Shown here one piece after another: positions 1 through 6,878 of a stretch of 12,529 nt of DNA. Where the stretch lies: positions 1 to 12,529 of the forward strand of contig JBLIAZ010000064.1 in the NCBI GenBank assembly GCA_047631875.1, written 5' to 3'. The notes below the pieces were generated by a model. That model had not been told where the DNA came from. It saw only the letters and a list, made by a program, of their open reading frames with translations, and searched no databases. Every line of letters begins with the position of its first letter. The stretch's first letter is position 1. Source of the DNA: JBLIAZ01 sp047631875 (lineage in GTDB: Bacteria; Bacteroidota; Bacteroidia; Flavobacteriales_C; GCA-002722245). The translations under genes were made by a program, and so were the position numbers.

Positions 1-196
1 GGATAAATGAAAAATTCACTTGTAGATAAGACCTGATATTAACAAGTATGCTACTATGAAACAGGTCTTGAAATAGTTGGTGAATTACGGTTTCAGAAGT
101 CCTAAAAAACAGGTATATAGTGCCTGACAGGAAAATTGGTAGCAGAATAGAAAACAGACTAAAAATTATATTTTTTCTAATTCCAGGTAGGTCCAA
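1..196 (-). CDS. Partial membrane protein, N-terminal end only (runs off the left edge)
   Basis: An open frame on the minus strand has no stop from about position 208 down to the window edge, so at least 65 codons are open in AT-rich DNA. There is no ATG in the frame. The best start is TTG at 196-194, which would overlap the end of the methyltransferase gene by 31 bp. The product begins with a short basic stretch (LDLPGIRKN), then one strong hydrophobic segment at about residues 10-32 (IIFSLFSILLPIFLSGTIYL then FFR), then a more polar region. This is the layout of a membrane protein start. The overlap and same orientation suggest a third gene of the acyl-CoA dehydrogenase/methyltransferase operon. 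I do not recognise the family. Against it: the start codon is non-standard, and a chance open frame of this length is possible. Confidence 0.45.
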   Translation of the reverse strand, partial: MDLPGIRKNIIFSLFSILLPIFLSGTIYLFFRTSETVIHQLFQDLFHSSILVNIRSYLQVNFSFI

Positions 197-765
197 AAGA
201 AGTTGATTTTTTTTTGTTTTACAATATTAAAGCCTTTCGATTGATTGATAAGAGAAATTGGAAAATAAAAGTTCACTCCAGCATAAAAGAACTTTTTTAA
301 TAGAGTGTCTAATATTTTAAACAAAATAGCATTCGAGAAATGATTGACCACAAGAAGTTTTCCTCCGGGCTTTAATAGCTTCCAGCTTTCGGAGAGTAAC
401 GTATTGGGGTTGGGGCTCACTGATAAAACATAAAGCAAGGTAACTATGTCAAATGATTCGTCTTTAAATTTGTTGTTTTCACCGTCTGCCGTGAGGAAAT
501 TTATGTTTTGATTTTTACTGAAGGTTTTTATGGCTCTCACGATAACCTTGTCTGCCACGTCAATACCAGTATATGTTACGTTGTTATTCAAGCGTATTGC
601 AAGTTGGCCTTGATTACACCCGATTTCAAGGACTGTACATGGTTTCTTGTTTAATTCATCTGCAGTAATTTTTCTTCCCTTTTTAAAAAGCAATTCAAGT
701 ACTGGGTTGTAAACTAGTATCAATCGGTTGTAAAAATTAGCGATGACCTTGATTTTTGCACTCAC
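166..765 (-). CDS. Class I SAM-dependent methyltransferase, PmtA-like
   Basis: This is a 199-residue methyltransferase of the Rossmann-fold SAM-binding class. Motif I is VLEIGCNQG (residues 45-53), with E47, G49 and G53 present but Asn at 51 where the family usually has Gly. The acidic residue after strand 2 is D69 (YTGIDVAD). The later motifs are FDIVTLLYVLSVSPNP (105-120) and LKPGGKLLVVNHFS (132-144). The combination of 'LSVSPNP', 'VNHFS' and a C-terminal FFWTYLELEK resembles bacterial phosphatidylethanolamine N-methyltransferases of the PmtA type. The substrate may therefore be a lipid, but this is inference; another small hydrophobic acceptor is possible. The start is GTG at 765-763: the frame contains no ATG, and the motif I spacing fits this start. 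It lies 10 bp behind the acyl-CoA dehydrogenase stop, so the two are probably co-transcribed. Confidence 0.8.
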   Translation of the reverse strand: MSAKIKVIANFYNRLILVYNPVLELLFKKGRKITADELNKKPCTVLEIGCNQGQLAIRLNNNVTYTGIDVADKVIVRAIKTFSKNQNINFLTADGENNKFKDESFDIVTLLYVLSVSPNPNTLLSESWKLLKPGGKLLVVNHFSNAILFKILDTLLKKFFYAGVNFYFPISLINQSKGFNIVKQKKINFFWTYLELEKI

Positions 766-775
766 AAAATTGAAG

Positions 776-1912
776 TTATTGGATTAAGTCTCGGGCTATG
801 ACAAGTTTTTGAATCTCAGAGGTCCCTTCGTAAATTTGAGTAATTTTTGCGTCACGCATCATTCTTTCCACGTGAAACTCTTTTACAAACCCATAACCTC
901 CGTGTACTTGCACTGCTTCTATGGTGGTGTCCATTGCTACTTGTGAAGCGAATAATTTCGCTTCGGCGCTGGCCGAGGTGTAATCTTTTGAAGTGTCTTT
1001 TAGCCAAGCAGCCTTTAAACACATTAGCCTTGCTGCTTCGATGTTGGTTTTCATGTCAGCCAATTTAAATGCTACTCCCTGGTGCTTGATGATTTCCTTA
1101 CCAAAGGATTTCCGTTGGTTAGCATACTTTACTGACAACTCAAATGCACCAGCAGCTATTCCTAAAGCTTGCGATGCAATCCCGATTCGTCCGCCACTTA
1201 GACATTTCATTGCGAAAGAAAAACCAAACCCTTCATCTCCAATCCTATTTTCGAAAGGAACTTTGACGTCATTGAACATGATGGAATGTGTGTCGGAAGC
1301 TCGAATACCCATTTTGTTTTCTTTTGGTCCAATCTGAATTCCTTCACTGATTTTTTCAACTATAAAAGCATTGATTCCTCGATGCTTTTTACTTGAATTA
1401 CTCTGAGCAATGACAATGTAAACTGAAGCTGAATTTCCATTTGTAATCCAGTTTTTTGTTCCGTTTAGCAAATAGTGGTCTTCGTGTTTAATAGCCGTAG
1501 TTTGCTGTGCAGAGGCATCTGAGCCAGCTTCAGGCTCTGAAAGACAAAAGGCGCCGTGAATTTCTCCGCTTGCTAATGGCTTTAAATATTTTTGTTTTTG
1601 ATTTTCTGTTCCAAATTCTTGTATTCCCCAGCAAACAAGGGAGTTGTTCACACTCATGATAACTGCCGCTGATGCGTCTATTTTAGCAATTTCTTCCATC
1701 GCTAAAACGTATGATATCGTATCTAGACCAGAACCACCATATTTTGGATCAACCATCATCCCCATGAATCCAAGTTCTCCCATTTTTTTGATCTGCTCGG
1801 TAGGGAAAACTTGTTTTTCATCCCTGTCAATGACACCTGGAAACAACACTGTTTTAGCGAATTCCTTGGCGCTTTGCTTAATCATTTTTTGCTCTTCACT
1901 TAATTCAAACAT
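776..1912 (-). CDS. Acyl-CoA dehydrogenase, short-chain/butyryl-CoA type
   Basis: This FAD-dependent enzyme catalyses alpha,beta-dehydrogenation of acyl-CoA thioesters in beta-oxidation, passing electrons to ETF in the cytoplasm. At 378 residues it has the usual family length and all three domains: an N-terminal helical domain (about 1-115), a middle beta domain (about 120-225) and a C-terminal helical domain (about 230-378). The first family signature, CLSEPEAGSDA, is at 123-133 and the second (HGGYGF to RMMRDAKI) at 338-357. The catalytic base is the Glu in IYEGTSEIQ, E362, the position used by short- and medium-chain dehydrogenases. Chain-length specificity cannot be read from sequence alone, but the overall form is closest to butyryl/short-chain enzymes. 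The ATG at 1912-1910 gives the canonical MFELSEEQKMI start. It is the first gene of the minus-strand block and is divergent from the deacetylase across a 123-bp gap in which I found no convincing promoter. Confidence 0.95.
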   Translation of the reverse strand: MFELSEEQKMIKQSAKEFAKTVLFPGVIDRDEKQVFPTEQIKKMGELGFMGMMVDPKYGGSGLDTISYVLAMEEIAKIDASAAVIMSVNNSLVCWGIQEFGTENQKQKYLKPLASGEIHGAFCLSEPEAGSDASAQQTTAIKHEDHYLLNGTKNWITNGNSASVYIVIAQSNSSKKHRGINAFIVEKISEGIQIGPKENKMGIRASDTHSIMFNDVKVPFENRIGDEGFGFSFAMKCLSGGRIGIASQALGIAAGAFELSVKYANQRKSFGKEIIKHQGVAFKLADMKTNIEAARLMCLKAAWLKDTSKDYTSASAEAKLFASQVAMDTTIEAVQVHGGYGFVKEFHVERMMRDAKITQIYEGTSEIQKLVIARDLIQ

Positions 1913-2035
1913 GATGCGTGATTTTTATTTAAGTATACTCAAATTGATTTAGAATCCAACCCAACTTACTAAATTAAAAATTGTGTCGAAACGATACAGT
2001 TATTATTCATATTTTTATGACAAATTATTGCTGTT

Positions 2036-3037
2036 ATGAAATTTCTCTTTATGTTTTCAATGTTCGTTGCTAAGGGAATATTTGCTCAAGACCTATCTAT
2101 ATGTAATTGGAAAAGTGATAGGAAAGCGGCTGTAGTACTTACTTTTGATGATTGGCTAAAAGGTCATGGAGATATTGTTGTTCCTATGTTGATCAAAAAA
2201 AACATTCCTGCTACTTTTTTTATCACCTTAAATAATGTCCATAGGAACGGAGTTAAACAACTAAATTTGGCCCAAAGCAGTGATGTTGAAATTGCCAATC
2301 ACACGGTTACTCATCCTGATTTAACAGCAATACCATTCAAAAAAGCAAAAACCGAAATAAAAACAACCAGGAATTTCATCCTTGATTCTGTGGCAAACGG
2401 GAGGTCGCTCACTTTTGCGTATCCCCTTGGAACTAAAAATCCTGAAATTATCAATTATTTGAAAAGACATCACATCGGTGCTCGGGGTGTTTCGTCGGCC
2501 AATGAAGACGACATTAAGTACGATTTTGTTGTGACCGAGGACGATTATTATCGAATTAAAACTGTCAGGGTGTGGAGAATTCTGAGCAGTTCAAAAGTGG
2601 GTGAATGGTTGGGGTATGCAAAAAAAGGAGGTGGACTGCTCACATTCATGATTCATTCGATTTATAACGATAGCATTAAAAAGGGATGGGATGGAATGCC
2701 TGAGCAGTTTTTGAGTAAGATGTTAGATACTTTAAATTCCCATAAAAAAGACCTGTGGATATGTACTTTTGAAGATGCAATTCAGTATCACAAAGAAAAG
2801 GCAAATGCTACCATAAAAATACTGTCTCAGAGCAAAAACAAGTTGAGCTTCAGTGTTAGACATTTTTTAGATGAGAAAAAATACGACCAAGATTTAACAG
2901 TCAAAATCAAATTGAATGGACGAGAGGTCATGTCTGTTTATCAAGCAGGACGAAACTTAAATTTTGTGTCAGACATCAAGGATTTACTTGTTGATGTAGC
3001 CCCGTTTGGACAAAAAGTAATTGTGAAATTTAAGTAA
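2036..3037 (+). CDS. Secreted polysaccharide deacetylase (NodB domain)
   Basis: This is a carbohydrate esterase family 4-like protein that would remove N- or O-acetyl groups from a polysaccharide outside the cytoplasm. A short signal peptide (about residues 1-17, cleavage near IFA|QDL) is followed by the NodB domain. Motif 1 is LTFDDW (D38 catalytic base, D39 metal ligand). Motif 2 is NHTVTH, with metal ligands H89 and H93. Motif 3 is FAYPLG (127-132), and a late motif MIHS carries H207. All residues expected for a divalent-metal site are present. The last ~80 residues (about 255-333) follow the catalytic domain and look beta-rich; their role is unknown. No glycan biosynthesis or degradation partner is adjacent, so the substrate (peptidoglycan, exopolysaccharide, xylan or chitin) is undetermined. 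The gene converges on the TPR gene across only 34 bp, with no clear terminator hairpin between them. Confidence 0.88.
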   Translation: MKFLFMFSMFVAKGIFAQDLSICNWKSDRKAAVVLTFDDWLKGHGDIVVPMLIKKNIPATFFITLNNVHRNGVKQLNLAQSSDVEIANHTVTHPDLTAIPFKKAKTEIKTTRNFILDSVANGRSLTFAYPLGTKNPEIINYLKRHHIGARGVSSANEDDIKYDFVVTEDDYYRIKTVRVWRILSSSKVGEWLGYAKKGGGLLTFMIHSIYNDSIKKGWDGMPEQFLSKMLDTLNSHKKDLWICTFEDAIQYHKEKANATIKILSQSKNKLSFSVRHFLDEKKYDQDLTVKIKLNGREVMSVYQAGRNLNFVSDIKDLLVDVAPFGQKVIVKFK

Positions 3038-3071
3038 CAAAGTCCGATTAGAAAATAAGCTGAATTAAATG

Positions 3072-4274
3072 TTATTTCTTGATAGTCCTATCTAACTTTT
3101 CAAGTACCCGATAGATCGCATGGTCTTTGTCGTAACAGATGTCAAACGAAGCTTTTGCCTTGACTAAGTTTTCCTTTGCTTGTTTTCCTTGATCCAAATT
3201 AAGGTGCATTTGTGTTAAATGCATGTAAGTAAAACCTTGGTATTCCTTGTCCACAGGTTCCGATTCAATTTCATTTTCTAAAAACAATTGAAGTGCGGTT
3301 GTTTTCTTTACTGCCATGTAAGCATCAAGGATGGAATTAAATACCCTCCCTGTACGCCAGTCATACGCATAAAGGTTTTTCGCAATCAGTGCTGCCTCGA
3401 GATCTTTGCCTAATGCTAAATAGCTTGTAAGTAAAGTTTCGTATAACATGACATTTCCTGGAGCTAATGCATCCGAGATCAACATCCAGTTTACGGCGTC
3501 TTCGTGCTTTCCTAAATCACCGTAAAGAATACCACACATAGATGCGGCTTCAGCTTTTAAGCTTTGAATTTCGTAGTTTTTGTAGGCTTCATTAGCGTGT
3601 GTAATGGCAAGTTCCGTGCTGTCTTCTACACTATATGAATAGGCTAAATTGTAATGAGCAGCAGCATATTTGGGATTGATTTTTAAAGCTTCGAGCAAAA
3701 AACTTTTAGCCTTAGCATTAGTTCTCCTACTTTGATGGAAATAACTGATGGCGTAGCAACTTAAATGTGATTTTTTATTTTGCTTGTATGCTTCCATGAA
3801 ATGGTAGTAAAACAGAGCCATGGTTTCCTTTGTCCCTTTTTTCCATTTGTTGTGGTAACTTAAAAAAACATCATAGTAATAAGTGCCTAGAGCAAAATGT
3901 AATTCGGGATTACTTTCATCTTTTCTTAAGGCTTTGAGTAATTCTTTTTCAGGATTGAAACTTGCAAATAATTCGCCGGTTGACAATTCTTTTTGACGAT
4001 AGCTTAGTAAAGTTTCGTTTGAGTCTATGTCAACAAAATAGAATTTTAAATGGTAAGAAGTGTGAGAGAAATATTTTAAACAAAACGTTGATTTTTTAAT
4101 GACTGATAACGCTGAGCTGTCATTGTTGTTTTTGTTTATTTCTGTCCACGCTGATGCGAATTTTCCATTTTTAATTAAGTATTCTGGCTTAGAATCGATC
4201 GAGCTGTCAAGTTCTTTTGAATGAACAGATAGGCAAAGAATCACACTAAAAAAATAAGCAAAATGTTTTTTCAT
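3072..4274 (-). CDS. Exported TPR-repeat protein of unknown function
   Basis: The 400-residue product has an N-terminal signal sequence: KK followed by a hydrophobic core, residues about 4-18, with cleavage near VHS|KE. After an N-terminal region without recognisable motifs, tetratricopeptide-type helix pairs run from about 123 to 375. The clearest is AKSFLLEALKINPKYAAAHYNLAYSY (189-214). Others are at about 238-270 (MCGILYGDLGKHEDAVNWML), 275-300 (TSYLALGKDLEAALIAKN) and 348-375 (MHLTQMHLNLDQGKQAKENL). It contains no catalytic domain, so a scaffolding or protein-binding role in the periplasm or at the outer membrane is the natural reading, but no partner can be named. It lies 134 bp downstream of glyQS on the same strand, a gap wide enough for its own promoter, though no good TAnnTTTG box was found there. 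Confidence 0.8.
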   Translation of the reverse strand: MKKHFAYFFSVILCLSVHSKELDSSIDSKPEYLIKNGKFASAWTEINKNNNDSSALSVIKKSTFCLKYFSHTSYHLKFYFVDIDSNETLLSYRQKELSTGELFASFNPEKELLKALRKDESNPELHFALGTYYYDVFLSYHNKWKKGTKETMALFYYHFMEAYKQNKKSHLSCYAISYFHQSRRTNAKAKSFLLEALKINPKYAAAHYNLAYSYSVEDSTELAITHANEAYKNYEIQSLKAEAASMCGILYGDLGKHEDAVNWMLISDALAPGNVMLYETLLTSYLALGKDLEAALIAKNLYAYDWRTGRVFNSILDAYMAVKKTTALQLFLENEIESEPVDKEYQGFTYMHLTQMHLNLDQGKQAKENLVKAKASFDICYDKDHAIYRVLEKLDRTIKK

Positions 4275-4408
4275 GAATAGTACTTTGTGCCTGTTAAAAT
4301 AATGTTTTTATGAATAAGTAGAGGGGTCATTCAACGATTGTCCCACTTTTGTCAAGTAAGATTCATGGGATACTCCCAAAATAACAATGGTTTTAACGAA
4401 ACACGTGC

Positions 4409-5956
4409 TTAAATCAAGCTTCTTAAAACCTCTTTTACGTCCACTTTTTCACTTAAAATTTTAGGCAGCATGTCAATCGATATTCTTTGTTGTTCCATAC
4501 TGTCTCTGTCTCTTAATGTAACAGTATTGTCTTCCAGTGTTTGTTGATCTACGGTCAAGCAAAATGGAGTTCCAATTGCATCTTGTCTTCTGTACCTTTT
4601 CCCAATAGCATCCTTTTCTTCGTAATAGCAGGAGAAGTCCAACCTCAATTGCTTCATGATTCCCTTAGCCTTATTAGGCAATCCATCCTTTTTAGTTAAA
4701 GGAAGTATCGCTATTTTATATGGAGCTAAAAATGCAGGAAGTTTCAGTACTGTTCTAGTGGAACCATTTTCTAATTCTTCTTCACAATAAGACTTTGACA
4801 GTATTGCTAGGAACATCCTATCCAAACCAATTGAAGTTTCTACTACATATGGAACGTAATTCTCATTCCTAACAGGATCAAAATATTGTAATTTCTTTTT
4901 GGAGAATTCTTGATGGCTTTTTAAATCAAAATCAGTCCTGGAGTGAATTCCTTCCAATTCTTTAAACCCGAAAGGGAAATCAAATTCAATGTCACAGGCA
5001 GCATTGGCATAATGTGCTAATTTTAAGTGGTCGTGAAATCGGTAAGAATCTTGGCCGAAACCCAAAGCCAAGTGCCATTTCATCCTTTTTTCTTTCCAAT
5101 GGTCATACCATTTCATTTCGTCACCTGGGGCAACGAAAAATTGCATTTCCATTTGTTCAAACTCCCTCATCCTAAAAATAAATTGACGAGCTACTATTTC
5201 ATTCCTGAACGCTTTTCCCGTTTGAGCAATTCCAAATGGGATTTTCATTCGTCCAGTTTTTTGAACGTTCAAATAGTTTACAAAAATTCCTTGGGCCGTT
5301 TCAGGACGTAGGTACACCTTGCTTGAACCGTCTGAAAGCGATCCTATTTCTGTTGCAAACATCAAATTAAATTGACGTACGTCTGTCCAGTTTTTTGAAC
5401 CGCTGACAGGACATGCAATTTCTAAGTCTTCAATTAACTGTCTAAAGGCGGTCCAGTCTTCCTTTTCCATGACGTCTTTCATCCTAGCCTCAACTTCCTT
5501 TATTTTTTCTAGATAGCCAATTACACGAGGGTTTGTTGAAATGAATTCGTCTTTGTCAAAAGCATCACCAAACCTTTTAGAAGCTTTAGCCACTTCTTTG
5601 TTGATTTTAGCTTCAAGCTTGTTCGCAATGTATTCTTCTACAAGCACATCTGCACGGTATCTTTTTTTAGAGTCTTTGTTGTCAATCAATGGATCGTTGA
5701 AAGCATCAACGTGTCCGGAAGCCTTCCATGTGGTGGGGTGCATGAATATAGAGGCGTCTAATCCTACAATGTTTTCATGCATTTGAACCATGGATTTTCT
5801 CCAATAATCCCTGATGTTGTTTTTTAATTCAACTCCATTTTGACCGTAATCGTAAACTGCAGCCAATCCATCATATATTTCACTTGATTGAAAGACGAAG
5901 CCATATTCCTTACAATGGGCAACGATTTTCTTAAAGACATCCTCATTATATTTCAT
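4409..5956 (-). CDS. glyQS: Glycyl-tRNA synthetase, dimeric (alpha2) type
   Basis: This enzyme charges tRNA-Gly with glycine in the cytoplasm. The single 515-residue chain matches the eukaryote/archaeon-like alpha2 form found in Bacteroidota, rather than the two-subunit GlyQ/GlyS enzyme. Class II features are visible. The N-terminal DGLAAVYDYGQNGVELKNNI (29-48) is typical of the family. VYLRPETAQGIFVNY (214-228) comes next. Motif 2 follows, with AFRNEI (249-254) and FRMREFEQMEMQFF (261-274). Motif 3 is ETSIGLDRMFLAIL (373-386). The C-terminal anticodon-binding domain occupies about 408-505 (APYKIAILPLTKK to VTLRDRDSMEQQRI). The ATG at 5956-5954 gives the conserved start, and a TAnnTTTG box ends 4 nt before it, suggesting a leaderless message. 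The gene is transcribed away from pheA and is preceded by a hairpin terminator. Confidence 0.97.
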   Translation of the reverse strand: MKYNEDVFKKIVAHCKEYGFVFQSSEIYDGLAAVYDYGQNGVELKNNIRDYWRKSMVQMHENIVGLDASIFMHPTTWKASGHVDAFNDPLIDNKDSKKRYRADVLVEEYIANKLEAKINKEVAKASKRFGDAFDKDEFISTNPRVIGYLEKIKEVEARMKDVMEKEDWTAFRQLIEDLEIACPVSGSKNWTDVRQFNLMFATEIGSLSDGSSKVYLRPETAQGIFVNYLNVQKTGRMKIPFGIAQTGKAFRNEIVARQFIFRMREFEQMEMQFFVAPGDEMKWYDHWKEKRMKWHLALGFGQDSYRFHDHLKLAHYANAACDIEFDFPFGFKELEGIHSRTDFDLKSHQEFSKKKLQYFDPVRNENYVPYVVETSIGLDRMFLAILSKSYCEEELENGSTRTVLKLPAFLAPYKIAILPLTKKDGLPNKAKGIMKQLRLDFSCYYEEKDAIGKRYRRQDAIGTPFCLTVDQQTLEDNTVTLRDRDSMEQQRISIDMLPKILSEKVDVKEVLRSLI

Positions 5957-5960
5957 GAGG

Positions 5961-5990
5961 CAAAACTACGAAAGATATACAGAATGTAAA
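5961..5990 (-). promoter_or_regulatory. Predicted glyQS promoter (Bacteroidota type)
   Basis: Reading the minus strand, TAGTTTTG (5968-5961) matches the phylum -7 consensus TAnnTTTG in all fixed positions. TTTAC lies at 5990-5986, with 19 nt between its TTT and the -7 box, the spacing expected for a -33 element (consensus TTTG/TTG, here imperfect). Only CCTC separates the -7 box from the glyQS ATG, so the predicted transcription start falls at or next to the A of the start codon. The -33 bases overlap the end of the pheA hairpin. Confidence 0.5.
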
Positions 5991-6024
5991 TAGTGTCTGA
6001 AAATTAATTTTGTAGACACTATTT
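5988..6024 (-). terminator. Hairpin terminator downstream of pheA
   Basis: AAATAGTGTCT (5988-5998) and AGACACTATTT (6014-6024) form a perfect 11-bp inverted repeat. The 15-nt interior contains the palindrome AAAATTAATTTT (6000-6011), which can extend the stem by about 4 bp around a TTAA loop after one bulged mismatch. The structure begins 3 nt after the pheA stop codon. Its 3' arm ends in UAUUU, but there is no long U-run afterwards, so it may act as a weak intrinsic terminator or a 3'-end stabiliser. It lies between genes and is nearly symmetric, so it could also work for transcripts of either strand. Confidence 0.6.
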
Positions 6025-6027
6025 GTT

Positions 6028-6864
6028 TTAAGTGTTCTTTATCGAATCAAAATCACCGTGAGTATATTCGCCTAGCACTTGAAAATTTTCGGTTAAGGAT
6101 ACAATGCTTTTTTTTATTGATTGAAAATTGTCGTATGCGCTCCATTCAATGTCCACATGAAAATTGTACTTGTAAGGAAGGCCTACAATTGGAACACTTT
6201 GTATTTTTGTAAGGTTAATCTTGTGTTCAGTGAAAAGATTAAGCACTGCGGCTAAACTACCTTGTTCGTGATTTAGGCTGAACATTAAAGTAGCTTTGTT
6301 ATTTTTTTTATTTTCATTGGCTGATTTTCCTAGTACCACAAACCTTGTGAAATTATTTTTATTGGTTTCAATGTTTTTGGCTAGCACATTTAACCCAAAT
6401 TTTGCTGCTGCTGCTATGTTTGCCACTGCGGCAAAACCTTCAAGTTGTTTTTCAGCTATTTCTTGCGCACATGCTGCTGTATCTTCTTTTTCAAGTAAAG
6501 TTGCACCGGTTAACCGCTGCAAGTACTTACTACATTGTCGTATGGCTATTGGATGAGATTGCACCGTTTTGATGTCATCCAGTTTTTGTCCGGGTAAGGA
6601 CATTAAATTCATTTCAATTCTTAAGAACACTTCACCGATGATATGAAAGTTGTATTCCTGTAATAAGCCATAGTTTTGAAGTAGGGAACCAGCAATAGAA
6701 TTTTCGATAGCCATGACAGCAAAGTCAGATCCGTTTGATTTCAATGATTCACACAATTTTGTGAAACTCATGCATTCATCTAGCTCGATGTGCTCTCCAA
6801 AATATTTTTTGGCTGCAACATCGTGAAATGAGGTTTCAATTCCTTGAATGGCAATTTTTGGCAT
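6028..6864 (-). CDS. pheA: Prephenate dehydratase with ACT regulatory domain
   Basis: This enzyme converts prephenate to phenylpyruvate, the committed step to phenylalanine, in the cytoplasm. At 278 residues it is the monofunctional form with no chorismate mutase domain. The dehydratase domain spans about 3-180: KIAIQGIETSFHDVAA at the start, DFAVMAIENSIAGS (47-60), SHPIAIRQC (103-111) and the catalytic NFTRF motif at 171-175 with T173. The ACT domain spans about 191-265, with the GSLAAVL loop (202-208) and NLTKIQSVP (217-225), where the classical phenylalanine-sensing motif reads ESRP. Feedback inhibition by phenylalanine is likely but less certain because of that change. The start is 14 bp behind the stop of the sugar transferase gene, so the two could be co-transcribed. 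A perfect TAnnTTTG box just before its ATG suggests an additional promoter. No other aromatic pathway gene is adjacent. Confidence 0.95.
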   Translation of the reverse strand: MPKIAIQGIETSFHDVAAKKYFGEHIELDECMSFTKLCESLKSNGSDFAVMAIENSIAGSLLQNYGLLQEYNFHIIGEVFLRIEMNLMSLPGQKLDDIKTVQSHPIAIRQCSKYLQRLTGATLLEKEDTAACAQEIAEKQLEGFAAVANIAAAAKFGLNVLAKNIETNKNNFTRFVVLGKSANENKKNNKATLMFSLNHEQGSLAAVLNLFTEHKINLTKIQSVPIVGLPYKYNFHVDIEWSAYDNFQSIKKSIVSLTENFQVLGEYTHGDFDSIKNT

Positions 6865-6868
6865 AATA

Positions 6869-6876
6869 CAAACTTA
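6869..6876 (-). promoter_or_regulatory. Predicted -7 box of a pheA promoter
   Basis: On the minus strand TAAGTTTG (6876-6869) fits TAnnTTTG exactly and is followed by TATT and then the pheA ATG, the same 4-nt spacing seen at glyQS. It lies in the 14-bp gap after the sugar transferase stop. The -33 element would fall inside the end of that gene; TTC at 6898-6896 with a 19-nt spacer is only a partial match to TTG. A promoter here would produce a leaderless pheA message independent of the upstream gene. Confidence 0.4.
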
Positions 6877-6878
6877 AA

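Noticed and set aside
28..69. Inverted repeat AAGACCTG (28-35) / CAGGTCTT (62-69) as a possible terminator after the methyltransferase
   Set aside because: The loop is 26 nt, no T-run follows, and the repeat lies inside the open frame that continues to the window edge; likely chance.
847..1337. Plus-strand open frames of 70-115 codons antisense to the acyl-CoA dehydrogenase gene
   Set aside because: They lie wholly opposite a strongly supported enzyme gene, their translations lack domain-like patterns, and they fit codon shadowing.
4366..4378. TGGGATACTCCCA, a 5-bp hairpin with a 3-nt loop between glyQS and the TPR gene
   Set aside because: The stem is short and no run of T follows on the minus strand; too weak to call a glyQS terminator.
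4275..4408. Gap searched for a small RNA, riboswitch or short gene
   Set aside because: No T-box or other leader-like features, no stable structure and no convincing short open frame; the promoter of the TPR gene could not be pinned down either.
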